From the NCBI GenBank assembly GCA_012270545.1, contig JAAXID010000156.1, forward strand, positions 1 through 39,702: a stretch of 39,702 nt of DNA, read 5' to 3'. A program made the position numbers and the translations under genes. Below, one piece after another: positions 28,145-36,827 of the stretch. The notes beneath the pieces were generated by a model that was not told the origin of the DNA, made no database searches, and was given only the letters and a program-made list of their open reading frames with translations. How positions within the stretch are numbered: the first letter of the stretch is position 1; each line of letters opens with the position of its first letter. The DNA is from Anaerolineae bacterium (GTDB lineage Bacteria > Chloroflexota > Anaerolineae > Aggregatilineales > Phototrophicaceae).

Positions 28145-28573
28145 ATGCCCGCCAAAGATCGCTATCACGATACCGTTGTTCGCTGCTTGATCAGGGCAGG
28201 GTGGTCTATTATCAAAGAACAGTACACCGTTGTCGTGGCCGAAAGCGATCACGATTTCCGAAGGCTGTTCATCGACATCGCGGCGCAGTCACAGACTGAG
28301 CGGATTGCGTTGATCGAGGTCAAGTCGCTTGAGCCTTCAGCAATGCATGCGTTTATGGAGCTCGTGGGGCAATATTTGGTTTATCGGACGGCACTGGACT
28401 ATATTGGTGATACGACACCATTGTACGTTGCCATAACCGAAGCGGATTATGAAATCATGATTGAACAACCGCTGGGTCAAAGGGTCATCGGTGACCGGCT
28501 CACGGAGCCGATTCCCTTCCTCGTATTTGACCCGATTGTCGAGGAGATTGTGAGATGGATACCGGAACCATAA
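28145..28573 (+). CDS. xisH: XisH-family protein (fdxN-element excision controlling factor type)
   Basis: The 142-residue product matches XisH throughout: MPAKDRYHDTVVRCLIRAGW, then YLVYRTAL, and PFLVFDPIVEEIVRWI at the end. It has a PD-(D/E)XK-like core, LFIDIA followed by IALIEVKSL. XisH and XisI were first described as needed for fdxN-element excision in heterocystous cyanobacteria, but pairs are widespread in Cyanobacteria and Chloroflexota with uncertain function. Its stop overlaps xisI by 19 nt. It is divergent from the Shango-type operon. No Shine-Dalgarno is obvious at the ATG. Confidence 0.92.
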   Translation: MPAKDRYHDTVVRCLIRAGWSIIKEQYTVVVAESDHDFRRLFIDIAAQSQTERIALIEVKSLEPSAMHAFMELVGQYLVYRTALDYIGDTTPLYVAITEADYEIMIEQPLGQRVIGDRLTEPIPFLVFDPIVEEIVRWIPEP

Positions 28574-28857
28574 AGAATATCTTGCTGGAAGAACTAGAAG
28601 GCTATACGGGCGAGGGTTTGAACGACTTTGCCTATCTGACAGCCAACGAAGCCGAGCAGCTTTATACGATCGTAGACATTGCCAAGGTGCGAGAGAAGCG
28701 CCTTGTCGGCACGGTGCTGGTTGCGCGTCTGGCGGGCGACCAGGTGGTCATTGAACTGGATCGACATGACAAGCTGCTCGTTGATGCGTTGAAGGCGCGC
28801 GGCGTGCCGGAGTCTCAGATCGTCTTGGCCTATCGCGGAGATGCGCTCCCCGCCTAA
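28555..28857 (+). CDS. xisI: XisI-family protein
   Basis: This 100-residue partner of XisH reads NILLEELEGYTGEG, then LYTIVDIAKVREKRL, and VIELDRHDKLLVDAL, all typical of XisI. It starts inside the end of xisH, so the two are translationally coupled. Family members usually run a little longer (about 110 residues) and end with an A-Y-x-G stretch; here the protein ends AYRGDALPA with a TAA at 28855-28857, and the IS481 remnant begins at the next base. The last few residues may therefore have been altered by the insertion or later deletion, though the fold should be kept. Confidence 0.92.
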   Translation: MDTGTIKNILLEELEGYTGEGLNDFAYLTANEAEQLYTIVDIAKVREKRLVGTVLVARLAGDQVVIELDRHDKLLVDALKARGVPESQIVLAYRGDALPA

Positions 28858-29243
28858 ATGCCATGACGCTTAAAGCAACGATGCAGGCTGGCGCGGGTCA
28901 AATGCGGGATCCTCTCCTGCAGGGCGTAGAGGCAGTCATCAAGCGACAGCAGGGTCTTGCGGCGAAAGGCAACGAGCATGGCTTCCTCTTGCGCGCTGAG
29001 GATGGTCGAGCGCGGCTGTTTGGGCCCCCATCGGCAAGTCCTTGACGGAATCGCGCTTCTTCCATTTAGCGACCGTCTTTGGGTTGATGCCATAGCGCTT
29101 GGCCAGCTTGGCTATGCTCTCTTGACTATTTTGTATCTCTTGGCGGGTCGCCTCTGTCGTTGTGGCCCGAGGGTGTAGAACCTGTCCAATAATGCTTCCT
29201 TTTGGCAGTTCGATATCACACCATGATAACCTGATACGTTACA
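28858..29243 (-). mobile_element. IS481-family remnant, copy 2 (5' part only)
   Basis: The outer end at 29243 (TGTAACGTATCAGG on the minus strand) and the first 100 or so transposase codons match copy 1. The frame begins near 29192 with ATTGGACAGGTTC after AAAAGGAAG, an ATT standing where the family has ATG. It continues ATTTEATRQEIQNSQESIAK and KRYGINPKTVAKW, then shifts by one base in a G-run (GATGGGGGCCC against GATGGGACCC in copy 1). The remainder (PRSTILSAQEEAMLVAF to RCFKRHGI) stays open to the break at 28858. The catalytic core is absent. It lies in inverted orientation relative to copy 1. The interval 29244-29355 holds nothing recognisable. Confidence 0.85.
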
Positions 29244-29355
29244 GTTAGATGCTAGTTGGGATCTGACGCAGCGGGTCAATGAGACACTCAGCAACTTCGG
29301 CTGTCGTTCGGGTAGTCCGATTGCTATGCGATTTTATGAACTGGCGTCAGACAAT

Positions 29356-30276
29356 CTACCAAGCCAATGCGCAACGCGGGTTCTCTATCGAAATTGTGTC
29401 CAATGCCTCGTTGTCGATTCCTTCGGTCCGAAGCATGTCAAAGAACGTCGTGAATACGTAACCGTATCCCACCCCTCCGAAAGCACAGAGGTCACTCCGA
29501 TGACATCGGTCGCTGGAGAGGAGCAGCTTATGTGTCCAGCCCAGGCGCACGAGTTCGGCAAAAGCGCTGGCTCGCCGCGAATCGGGATTCATGTGGTTAC
29601 GACCAACCGTGTCAAACTGTACATAAGCCCCGGTTTCGAGAATCGCCAGATGGTAGGATTGGTCTAGACAGGTGTCGCAATGACCGATGATTACCCGGCT
29701 TAAGTCCACACCTTCGTCTTTGAGGATTTCGAGCTGTACAAGCCCAACCGGATACATGGAAGCGTGTGTCGTGATTGGCGCGCCAGTCGCTTTGTGGGCG
29801 CGCGCGGCGGCACGCAGCACCCGTTCTTCTTGCGCCGTTGCATAGTCGAGATTAATGCCAATCTCACCGATGATGCCGGCGCGGACTCCTGTGCCAGCGA
29901 CGCCATCAGTGAGCTCAGCGATCATCATGTCCGCCAGCTCAATAGTGGAGAGCGCGTCGATTTCGGGCGGATAGAAGGGCTGACGATACCATCCGGTACC
30001 CATGACCATGTGCAGTTCGGTCGTCTCGGCGACTCGGCGCAGCGCCAGAGGATCACGCCCCAGATCCGGTGTTGTCACCTCGACCAGAGCTGTCCCACCA
30101 ACAGCCCGCAGAGCGGCGAGTTCTTCGACTGCCAGCGCCTCGTCATTCAGCAACTCGTTCAAGCGTCCGGTTACGCGGTAGATGTCGCAGAAAACGTGCT
30201 CGTGCATGAGCGTTCTGCCGAGAGCTGATGGCTCGATCGCGCCCAGGACGGTATGGATTTTTTTGACCGCGGGCAT
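29356..30276 (-). CDS. Phosphotriesterase-family metal hydrolase (lactonase/esterase-like)
   Basis: A 306-residue amidohydrolase-superfamily protein of the PTE type. The beta-1 H-x-H is in LMHEHVFCD. A glutamate in IIGEIGIN occupies the place of the carbamylated lysine, as in some PTE-like enzymes. The later histidines are in TGAPITTHAS and IIGHCDTC, and the metal aspartate is in LLSSDRCHRSD. It ends normally with ENPRCALAW. Members hydrolyse lactones, phosphoesters or amides. The gene starts 7 nt after the DUF3830 stop, so they are co-translated. The substrate is unknown. Confidence 0.87.
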   Translation of the reverse strand: MPAVKKIHTVLGAIEPSALGRTLMHEHVFCDIYRVTGRLNELLNDEALAVEELAALRAVGGTALVEVTTPDLGRDPLALRRVAETTELHMVMGTGWYRQPFYPPEIDALSTIELADMMIAELTDGVAGTGVRAGIIGEIGINLDYATAQEERVLRAAARAHKATGAPITTHASMYPVGLVQLEILKDEGVDLSRVIIGHCDTCLDQSYHLAILETGAYVQFDTVGRNHMNPDSRRASAFAELVRLGWTHKLLLSSDRCHRSDLCAFGGVGYGYVFTTFFDMLRTEGIDNEALDTISIENPRCALAW

Positions 30277-30283
30277 AGGCGAG

Positions 30284-30718
30284 TTAGTCGCCCGCCAGGC
30301 TGAACTTGATGATCTCCGCGCCTTCCATCAGCACACGCCGGCAGCAGGTCGCCAGCGCATCCAGGTCGTCGCCGATTTGGGCGAAGACGTTCACGGGCTG
30401 CTTCATGTCCACGGTCAATCCGCGCGAGATGAAGATGCCGTAGGCGATGTAGATCTCATCCGGGACCAGGACTGGCTCGTCGGCGACCAGGAAGGACAAG
30501 GCGCCGGCCGGTATGCCGGCCACCCGCTGGTTCTCGCGCTCTACGGTCAGATCCGGTGGCAGGCAGACGAGCGCCTGCCCCGATACGATGCTGTGATAAA
30601 ACTGATATTCGAACGGTAGCCGCGACTTGATGGCAGCGCAGGTCTTGGGCGCTTCCGTTTCGAGCAGGCGCGCGTGGAAGACGCCGCCGCCGGAAAACTC
30701 AATCTTGATGCTGGGCAT
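30284..30718 (-). CDS. DUF3830-family protein
   Basis: This 144-residue protein has the cyclophilin-like DUF3830 fold features: an N-terminal strand IKIEFSGGGVFHARLLE, then APKTCAAIKSRLPFEYQFYHS, and a C-terminal helix. The family has no assigned activity and often lies in operons with ABC importers and hydrolases. Here it sits between an aldo/keto reductase and the phosphotriesterase-like gene. It has no signal peptide. I would not assign a function. Confidence 0.85.
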   Translation of the reverse strand: MPSIKIEFSGGGVFHARLLETEAPKTCAAIKSRLPFEYQFYHSIVSGQALVCLPPDLTVERENQRVAGIPAGALSFLVADEPVLVPDEIYIAYGIFISRGLTVDMKQPVNVFAQIGDDLDALATCCRRVLMEGAEIIKFSLAGD

Positions 30719-30798
30719 ATCGGATGGACTCCTCCAAATGGTCTATTGAATGAAATGTCCGCCCGCCAGTGTATCCGTGCCGGCGGTGCGACGCTCGC

Positions 30799-31797
30799 TC
30801 AGAAGATGCGGTGCTTCATCCAGGCAGCGCTGTTGAAGAAGCTGGCGGCCGCGCTGCCTGGCGGGACTAATTCATCACAAGCCGCGGCCAACTCCTCGCT
30901 TAGCGTCATCTCCAGCACGGGCAGTGCGTGCTCGAGCTGCTCCAGCGTCCGCGGGCCCACCAGCGGCGCAGTGATGCCCGGCTGATCTTTCACCCAGAGC
31001 GTGGCCAGCTGCGCCGCGGACAGGCCGTGCTCGGACGCGAGCCCCACCACCTTGTTGCCGATTTCGATGCCCATTGGCGTGATGCGCTCGGAATAGATGC
31101 CGCCGCGCAGCGCGCCGCGCGAATCCGCCGGCAAGTCGGTCGCGCTGGAATAGCGCCCGGCCAGCACGCCCTGCGCCAGGGGCGACCAGGTGATCAGCCC
31201 CAGCCCATGCGCCTGGCACATCGGCACGAGTTCGTTTTCGATGCGCCGATCCAGCAAGTTGTAGGGCGGCTGTTCACTAACGAAGCGGACGTAGCCCTTC
31301 AGCTCACTGACCATGATACCTTCCATGATCTTCCAGGCCGGATGGGTCGAACTGCCGATATAGCGTACCTTGCCTTGCCGAACCAGGTCGGTCAGGGCGT
31401 TCAGCGTCTCTTCAACGGGGATCGTCGGCGACGGCCGGTGAATTTGATACAGGTCGATATAATCCGTCTGCAGCCGCCGCAGCGAGTCTTCACAGGCGCG
31501 TATGAGGTGCAGGCGGGACAAGCCTTCGTCATTGGGTCCCGGGCCGACTTTGTAGAAGACCTTGGTCGCCAGAATGGTCTCATGACGGCGATTGCTGCCT
31601 GCCAGTATGCGCCCAATCATGCGTTCGCTTTCGCCGTCCGAATAAGAATTGCCGGTATCAATTAGATTGATTCCAGCATCGAGGGAGCGATGAATGATAC
31701 GGCTCGCCTCATCTTCCGGCGTGGGGTCGGCGAAATTTCCGGTGCCTAATCCCAACGGGGCGATCTTGACGCCGCTGCGACCCAGTTCACGATACAC
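30799..31797 (-). CDS. Aldo/keto reductase
   Basis: A 332-residue NADP(H)-type aldo/keto reductase. The catalytic tetrad is visible as Asp47 and Tyr52 (DTGNSY), Lys79 (LATKV) and His in YQIHRPS. The C-terminal NADP-binding loop region reads [16 protein letters not shown]. The start is a GTG at 31797 with AAGGAG upstream. It is the first gene after the terminator at 31905-31945, so it may have its own promoter. Its substrate, probably an aldehyde or ketone made in the same pathway, cannot be named. Confidence 0.9.
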   Translation of the reverse strand: MYRELGRSGVKIAPLGLGTGNFADPTPEDEASRIIHRSLDAGINLIDTGNSYSDGESERMIGRILAGSNRRHETILATKVFYKVGPGPNDEGLSRLHLIRACEDSLRRLQTDYIDLYQIHRPSPTIPVEETLNALTDLVRQGKVRYIGSSTHPAWKIMEGIMVSELKGYVRFVSEQPPYNLLDRRIENELVPMCQAHGLGLITWSPLAQGVLAGRYSSATDLPADSRGALRGGIYSERITPMGIEIGNKVVGLASEHGLSAAQLATLWVKDQPGITAPLVGPRTLEQLEHALPVLEMTLSEELAAACDELVPPGSAAASFFNSAAWMKHRIF

Positions 31798-31904
31798 TAT
31801 GTACGCCTCTCCTTAACGGTATCCGCGCTGCGCCACGCGCGCCGCTTCGACATACAGAATGAGACGGATTCGGCGCGCGGGTTATTCCGGCGCAGACCTG
31901 AAAA

Positions 31905-31945
31905 GGCTTAGGCTCATCAGCGTTGATAAAGTCCGAGCCTAAGCC
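31905..31945 (-). terminator. strong hairpin terminator after the M29-like gene
   Basis: Perfect 11-bp arms GGCTTAGGCTC (31905-31915) and GAGCCTAAGCC (31935-31945) with a 19-nt loop. On the minus strand the hairpin is followed by TTTT. It lies 44 nt after the M29-like stop and separates two transcription units. Confidence 0.75.
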
Positions 31946-31988
31946 GAAAATCTAGCAGCGAAACGTGATTTCAACCACGCACCAAGCG

Positions 31989-32990
31989 TTATAGGTGGTG
32001 GAAGCCGTAGCCATCTTCCAGCCTGTTGGCGCTACTCATGAGCTTGCCGTCCAGATAAATGTCTGGGTTCGCCATCATGATATCCGCGTGGTAGGGACTA
32101 TATCCGACGGTGCCGGCAAACTTGGGATCTTGATAGCCGAAGCCGAAGTCCACCGACGCCAGCACCCGCTCGTCTTCCATCAAGTGGCCCGAGATGCCCG
32201 CCTGGGGGTTCAGCCCGATGCTGAAATGGCAGATCTTGTAAATGACGTCGTCGTTGCGCGTCGCCAGCCAAGTCCGCATCGCATCACCTTCGCCATCGCC
32301 GACAACCTCGGTAATTACGCCGTCGACGACGATGAGCGAATAATTGTTGTGAACCAGGCCACTGACGTTGTCGCTGGCATCGACCACAATGGTGCCGTTG
32401 ATGCTCTCTTCGAGCGGCGCGATGGACACCTGGGCGCCCGGGTAAAAGTCGACTTCGCCGTCGTAAGTCAGCGCGCCATCGCTCACCAGGCTCGGGCGCC
32501 CGCCCATCTTGAAGGAGATGTCGGTGCCGTATGGCGATGTCACGCGACATTCATCGGTCTCTTCCCAAAGTTTGGCGATTATATCTGCGTTCTCGAACAT
32601 CTTGTCCAGATCAACGTTGACCAGCGCGGCGATGCAATAGTTCTCGATGCCTTCCACCACCGTGGATAGATGGCGCGTGCCGTTCCTGCGCGCTTCTTGC
32701 ATGGCTGGGGCACGCACCATGCCGCCGCAGAGCGTCAGTACATACTTGCTGTTCAAAACGGCGTTGTTAACGATAGGACCCGGATCGCTGACCGTGCCTT
32801 CTTCGTACCAGTCTTTGATGATCAGCGTCGTATTCGCGCCGGAGCGCAGACCGGCCGAAAGCAGCGCCTCCGCCAGATTGAGATCGTTCTTGGGGTCGGC
32901 GACAATCAGGAAGGGCTCGCCCTTCCCCGGATTGACCAGTCGATTGACGGATATATCGGCAAATTGGTCCCAAAATACATGTGACCGCAT
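31989..32990 (-). CDS. M29-peptidase-like/NicX-like metalloenzyme
   Basis: A 333-residue protein related to aminopeptidase T (M29) and to the 2,5-dihydroxypyridine dioxygenase NicX branch of that fold. Typical blocks are VTSPYGTDISFKMGGRP, the conserved H in CHFSIGLNPQA, and H-x-D in YSPYHADIM. These give H-x46-H-x-D, a spacing similar to the 2-His-1-Asp iron site known from NicX. Whether it is a peptidase or an oxygenase cannot be decided by eye. AGGAGG seven bases before the ATG is a perfect ribosome-binding site. It follows DppC by 97 nt and is the last gene before the terminator. Confidence 0.78.
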   Translation of the reverse strand: MRSHVFWDQFADISVNRLVNPGKGEPFLIVADPKNDLNLAEALLSAGLRSGANTTLIIKDWYEEGTVSDPGPIVNNAVLNSKYVLTLCGGMVRAPAMQEARRNGTRHLSTVVEGIENYCIAALVNVDLDKMFENADIIAKLWEETDECRVTSPYGTDISFKMGGRPSLVSDGALTYDGEVDFYPGAQVSIAPLEESINGTIVVDASDNVSGLVHNNYSLIVVDGVITEVVGDGEGDAMRTWLATRNDDVIYKICHFSIGLNPQAGISGHLMEDERVLASVDFGFGYQDPKFAGTVGYSPYHADIMMANPDIYLDGKLMSSANRLEDGYGFHHL

Positions 32991-33087
32991 GACAAACCTC
33001 CTATAGTAGACAAATCGCTTTCAATACTTGTGTCCAGCTTAATCAACTCAACAAAATGCCCTGATAGATTTTGTCCTTTCCACCCGA

Positions 33088-34005
33088 TCAACGACGTCCT
33101 ACGTTACTGGGATCGAGCCAGTCCCTCACCAGCTCGCCCAGCAAATTGAAGCCGACCACAAACATGAATAAGGCCAGGCCGGGGAAGGTCGACGCCCACC
33201 ACTGGTCCAGCAGGTAATCGCGCCCCTCCGCCACCATGCGCCCCCACTCGGGAGTCGGCGGCTCAATGCCCAAGCCGAGGAAGCTCAGGCCGGCGGTCGC
33301 CAGAGCCACGAAACCCACGTCAATGGTAATATTCACGATGATGGGGTCAAACCCATTGCGGATGATGTGCCGCGTCACGATGCGAAAATGGCTCGCGCCG
33401 AGCGCCTGCGCCGCTAGGACATATTCTTCGTTCTTGACGCTCAAGACCTGCGCGCGTACCAGCCGCGCATACGAGGGCCACCAGGAAAAGCCAACTGCTA
33501 TCACGGTCTGAAACAAGCCCCTTCCCAAAGCCGCGTTCAAGGCGATGGCGAGCACGAGCGAGGGAAAGGCCATCCAGACATCCGTCATGCGCATCAGGAA
33601 GCTGTCGACCCGACCGCCTATATAAGCCGCCAGCGAGCCGATGATAAATCCCAGACCGGTGGCGATGCTCAATACAACACAGACCACCCAGATCGTTGTC
33701 CGGGCGGCGTATACCACGCGTGAGAAAATATCCACGCCCATATGGTCCGTGCCGAAGGGGTGTTCAGCGGATGGGGTCAGGAATTTGTTTCTTAGATTCA
33801 GCAGCGTGGCGCTTTGGGAGGTGAACAATTCCGGCGCCAGCACCATGACAATCAGCAGCGCCAGAATCAGCAAACCGAGGATCGACATCGGATTATGCCG
33901 AACAGCAAAGGCAAATCGACTGCTCTTAAAGCGTTGCCAGGCCCCGATGTCCTTCTGCATATCGAGGGCTGACAGATCGACTGCTGCTTTCGTTTCTGCA
34001 CTCAT
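33088..34005 (-). CDS. Peptide-type ABC transporter permease, DppC-like
   Basis: The 305-residue product has the N-terminal OppC-type segment (FKSSRFAFAVRHNPMSILG), six membrane spans and the EAA-type loop ALGASHFRIVTRHIIRN. The C-terminal block GLGIEPPTPEWGRMVAEG is characteristic of DppC/OppC. It forms the importer channel with the DppB-like protein, 18 nt upstream. No dppD or dppF ATPase gene is in the window. Confidence 0.93.
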   Translation of the reverse strand: MSAETKAAVDLSALDMQKDIGAWQRFKSSRFAFAVRHNPMSILGLLILALLIVMVLAPELFTSQSATLLNLRNKFLTPSAEHPFGTDHMGVDIFSRVVYAARTTIWVVCVVLSIATGLGFIIGSLAAYIGGRVDSFLMRMTDVWMAFPSLVLAIALNAALGRGLFQTVIAVGFSWWPSYARLVRAQVLSVKNEEYVLAAQALGASHFRIVTRHIIRNGFDPIIVNITIDVGFVALATAGLSFLGLGIEPPTPEWGRMVAEGRDYLLDQWWASTFPGLALFMFVVGFNLLGELVRDWLDPSNVGRR

Positions 34006-34023
34006 CGCGCTACAAACTTGCTT

Positions 34024-35031
34024 CTAGCTATAATGGATACGGGGATCGAGAAAGGGATAAGTCAGGTCGATGACGAGATTAACAAACATAAACGTAAAGC
34101 TCGCTGTAAGTGTCACGCCCATAATTACGGTGATGTCATTGCGAAAAATGCCGATCCAGGCGTAGGTACCCAGCCCGCCCCAAGAATAGATGATCTCAAT
34201 CAGCAGTGCCCCGTTCAGCATAAACGCTACATAGAGACCCAAAACGGTCACGACCGGCAGAAGCGCATTCCGCAGCACGTGAGACCACAAGACCTTCCTT
34301 TCCGCCAGCCCTTTGGCGTGCGCGGTACGCACATAATCGCGATGAATCACACTCGCCATGGCCGAGTTCGTCGTGCGCGCCATGGCGCCAATCTGTCCTA
34401 GGCTCAGCGTGAAGGCCGGCAGGATCAGATGAATGAGCGCATCTTTGAAGGTATCCCATTGACCCGCCAGGATTGAATCGATCAGATACATATTCGTCAC
34501 GCTGGGCGGTGGCGGTGTGGCCAAAGTCAAACGTCCCGACAACGGCAAAATATCCAATCTCCCGGCAAAAACCAACTGGAAAACCAGCCCGGCCCAAAAC
34601 ACCGGAATCCCCACGCCGATCAGAGAGCCGGTGATGATCGATGACTTGAGCCAACGTGATTTGGTAGAACCGGCAAGGACGCCCAAGGGGACGCCTATGG
34701 TGAGGGTGAAGCACAAGGCGGCAATGGTCAGTTCCAGCGTCGCCGGGAAAAAGTCCCTAAGCTCTTTTAACACCGGTTGGCGCGAAACGATTGACAGTCC
34801 TAGATCACCCGACAACAGCCGCTGCATATATTTGAGGTATTGAATATGCAAAGGCTGATCAAGACCGAGCAGTATGCGCGTCTTCTCGACCTGTTCTTTG
34901 GTGGCGAATTGCCCCGCCCTCGAGAGCGCCGGATCGCCAGGCAGCATGTTGGAGATGAAGAATGTCACAAACGTGACGGCGATCAAGACCCACAGAGCCT
35001 GATACAACCGGCGGAGTATATAGTCACCCAA
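34024..35031 (-). CDS. Peptide-type ABC transporter permease, DppB-like
   Basis: The 335-residue product begins YILRRLYQALWVLIAVTFVTFF, the signature N-terminal helix of DppB/OppB. It has the loop GDPALSRAG and the EAA-type sequence AKGLAERKVLWSHVLRNALLP. The only suitable start is a TTG at 35031 without a strong Shine-Dalgarno. It lies 71 nt after the binding-protein gene. Confidence 0.93.
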   Translation of the reverse strand: MGDYILRRLYQALWVLIAVTFVTFFISNMLPGDPALSRAGQFATKEQVEKTRILLGLDQPLHIQYLKYMQRLLSGDLGLSIVSRQPVLKELRDFFPATLELTIAALCFTLTIGVPLGVLAGSTKSRWLKSSIITGSLIGVGIPVFWAGLVFQLVFAGRLDILPLSGRLTLATPPPPSVTNMYLIDSILAGQWDTFKDALIHLILPAFTLSLGQIGAMARTTNSAMASVIHRDYVRTAHAKGLAERKVLWSHVLRNALLPVVTVLGLYVAFMLNGALLIEIIYSWGGLGTYAWIGIFRNDITVIMGVTLTASFTFMFVNLVIDLTYPFLDPRIHYS

Positions 35032-35102
35032 GGCTGATCACCCCGCAAATGGGGCGAGCCGAATCGACGACTCTACTCGCCCCCTTGCTGACGATATCGA
35101 GC

Positions 35103-36686
35103 CTACATATCGTCAATGTAGATCTGATACACATTCTGCGTGTAGCTATGTGGCGGTGACCACTGATAGCCTTTGACGTTGGCGTGTGATGCCGAAAGCG
35201 CCATGCCTACCACAACGTTGACATACGGCGTTTCCGCATCCCATATCGCCTGTACCTGCTTGTAAATCTCGCAGCGGGCTTCAGGATCCAGTTCGACTTT
35301 GCCGGCCTCCAGCAGCGCATCGTTATCGGCATTGCTATACCAGGAGAAGTTGATGCCGCCGCCGCCACCTTGGTCGGAATGCCCCAGTCGACCGAAGAAC
35401 TGATCCGGATCGGGCAGCGAGGGGAACATCCACACCGTGCCTACATCGGGCGCCGTCTCTTGTGAGGAGTAAGCTTGAACTTTGGCGGGCCACTCGATGG
35501 CCATCGGGCGGATGGTGATGCCCAACTGCGCCGCCCCGGCTTGCATGATCTGCATCGCGGCGGTCTCTTCTGGTGATGTGCCTTGGTAGGCCATCGTCAG
35601 CTCGAAGCCACCATCCGCGTAACCGGCCTCCGTCATCAAGGCCTGCGCCGCTTCCACATCCATCGCCGACTCCGGCGTCGATGCGTCAAAGCAGACGATT
35701 CCCGGCGGGAGCACGCCCTTCGCGATTGCCGCGTAGCCATTGCGCGCCAGCTCTACGTGGCCTTCGTAGTCATAGACCAGCGAAAGCGCCTTGCGTACGC
35801 GCGCATCCGAGAGGATCGGATGACGGCTGTTCATCGCGAAGTACAGCTGGTTGAGCGTTGGATCGGTGTTGATCGTGTACGCCGGGTTCTCGCTGAGCGC
35901 GTCCAGCGTCTCCGGGCTGCCCACCTGGATCCAGTGGGAGTCACCGTTTTCAAGCGACAGACGGCGCGTGCTCTCTTCCTTAATTACGACGAAGATGGCG
36001 CGGTCAACGTGATTGCCTTCCCAACCCTTGAAGTAGTCGTCGAAACGCTCGATGGTGAATTCTTGCTCGGGCGTGAAGGAGGTCAAGGCATAAGGTCCGC
36101 TGCCGGCGTCGTTGTTCTGCAACCAGGTCTGGCCCCAATCGTCATCGACCGTGTTCGCCATCACCAGCTCAGAATTCAGAATATACAAGCGCGAGAGCGC
36201 GCCCAGGAAACCGGGGAAGGGCGTGCCGAGATTGATCTGCACCGTGTAGTCGTCAATGACATCCGCGCCGGTGACCATGACCAGGCTGCGCGCCACGCCG
36301 ATATTCACCGCTACCAATCGATCGACCGAGTACTTGACATCTTCCGCCAGGATTTCCGTTCCGTCGTGGAACATCACCCCTGGTTTCAGCGTGAAGGTGT
36401 AACTCAGGCCGTCTTCGGCTTGTTCATAGCTTTCGGCGAGTTCCAGTTCCCACTCCGTGACGCCGGGCAGATATTGCAGCAAGGTGTTGTAAAGATTGAT
36501 CGACGGCGTATCCACGCGGCTGTCAGAGGCCGCCAGTGGATCAAAGGTCGGTGGCGAACCCGCCAGCGCAATCACCAGCGTGCTCATGTCTTGCGCAACA
36601 ACCGCGAAGCTGCCGCCCGCCAACGATGCGATGAAAAGCAGAGCGATACTCAAGGACAACAAACGTTTCTTTCTTTTGGTAACCAT
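35103..36686 (-). CDS. Peptide-type ABC transporter substrate-binding protein, DppA-like
   Basis: A 527-residue family-5 extracellular binding protein. It starts with a signal peptide after KRKKR (LLSLSIALLFIASLAGGSFA), again ending in A-Q-D without lipobox cysteine. It then has PPTFDPLAASD, the family block YTFTLKPGVMFHDGTEI and KYSVDRLV. Such proteins bind di- and oligopeptides, opines or other small amides. AAAGGA upstream of the ATG supports the start. It lies 141 nt after the M20-like gene and is followed by both permeases. Confidence 0.93.
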   Translation of the reverse strand: MVTKRKKRLLSLSIALLFIASLAGGSFAVVAQDMSTLVIALAGSPPTFDPLAASDSRVDTPSINLYNTLLQYLPGVTEWELELAESYEQAEDGLSYTFTLKPGVMFHDGTEILAEDVKYSVDRLVAVNIGVARSLVMVTGADVIDDYTVQINLGTPFPGFLGALSRLYILNSELVMANTVDDDWGQTWLQNNDAGSGPYALTSFTPEQEFTIERFDDYFKGWEGNHVDRAIFVVIKEESTRRLSLENGDSHWIQVGSPETLDALSENPAYTINTDPTLNQLYFAMNSRHPILSDARVRKALSLVYDYEGHVELARNGYAAIAKGVLPPGIVCFDASTPESAMDVEAAQALMTEAGYADGGFELTMAYQGTSPEETAAMQIMQAGAAQLGITIRPMAIEWPAKVQAYSSQETAPDVGTVWMFPSLPDPDQFFGRLGHSDQGGGGGINFSWYSNADNDALLEAGKVELDPEARCEIYKQVQAIWDAETPYVNVVVGMALSASHANVKGYQWSPPHSYTQNVYQIYIDDM

Positions 36687-36827
36687 GGCAATCTAATCCT
36701 TTCTGATCAGTGAGAGTTTGCCAATTCGATGGGAGCCGCCAACTCTGACGCGCCGGTCTTGCTCCGCTCCAGAATCCTCCTTTCACACGACTTTGCGAAA
36801 AACCATTAGCTGCCCATTTGGGAACAA

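Noticed and set aside
1575-29243. A recently active composite transposon with target duplication
   Set aside because: Both IS copies are defective and the outer flanks (GGTAGA before 1575, GTTAGA after 29243) do not form a clear duplication.
35583-36713. 376-residue plus-strand ORF
   Set aside because: Shadow of the peptide-binding protein gene.
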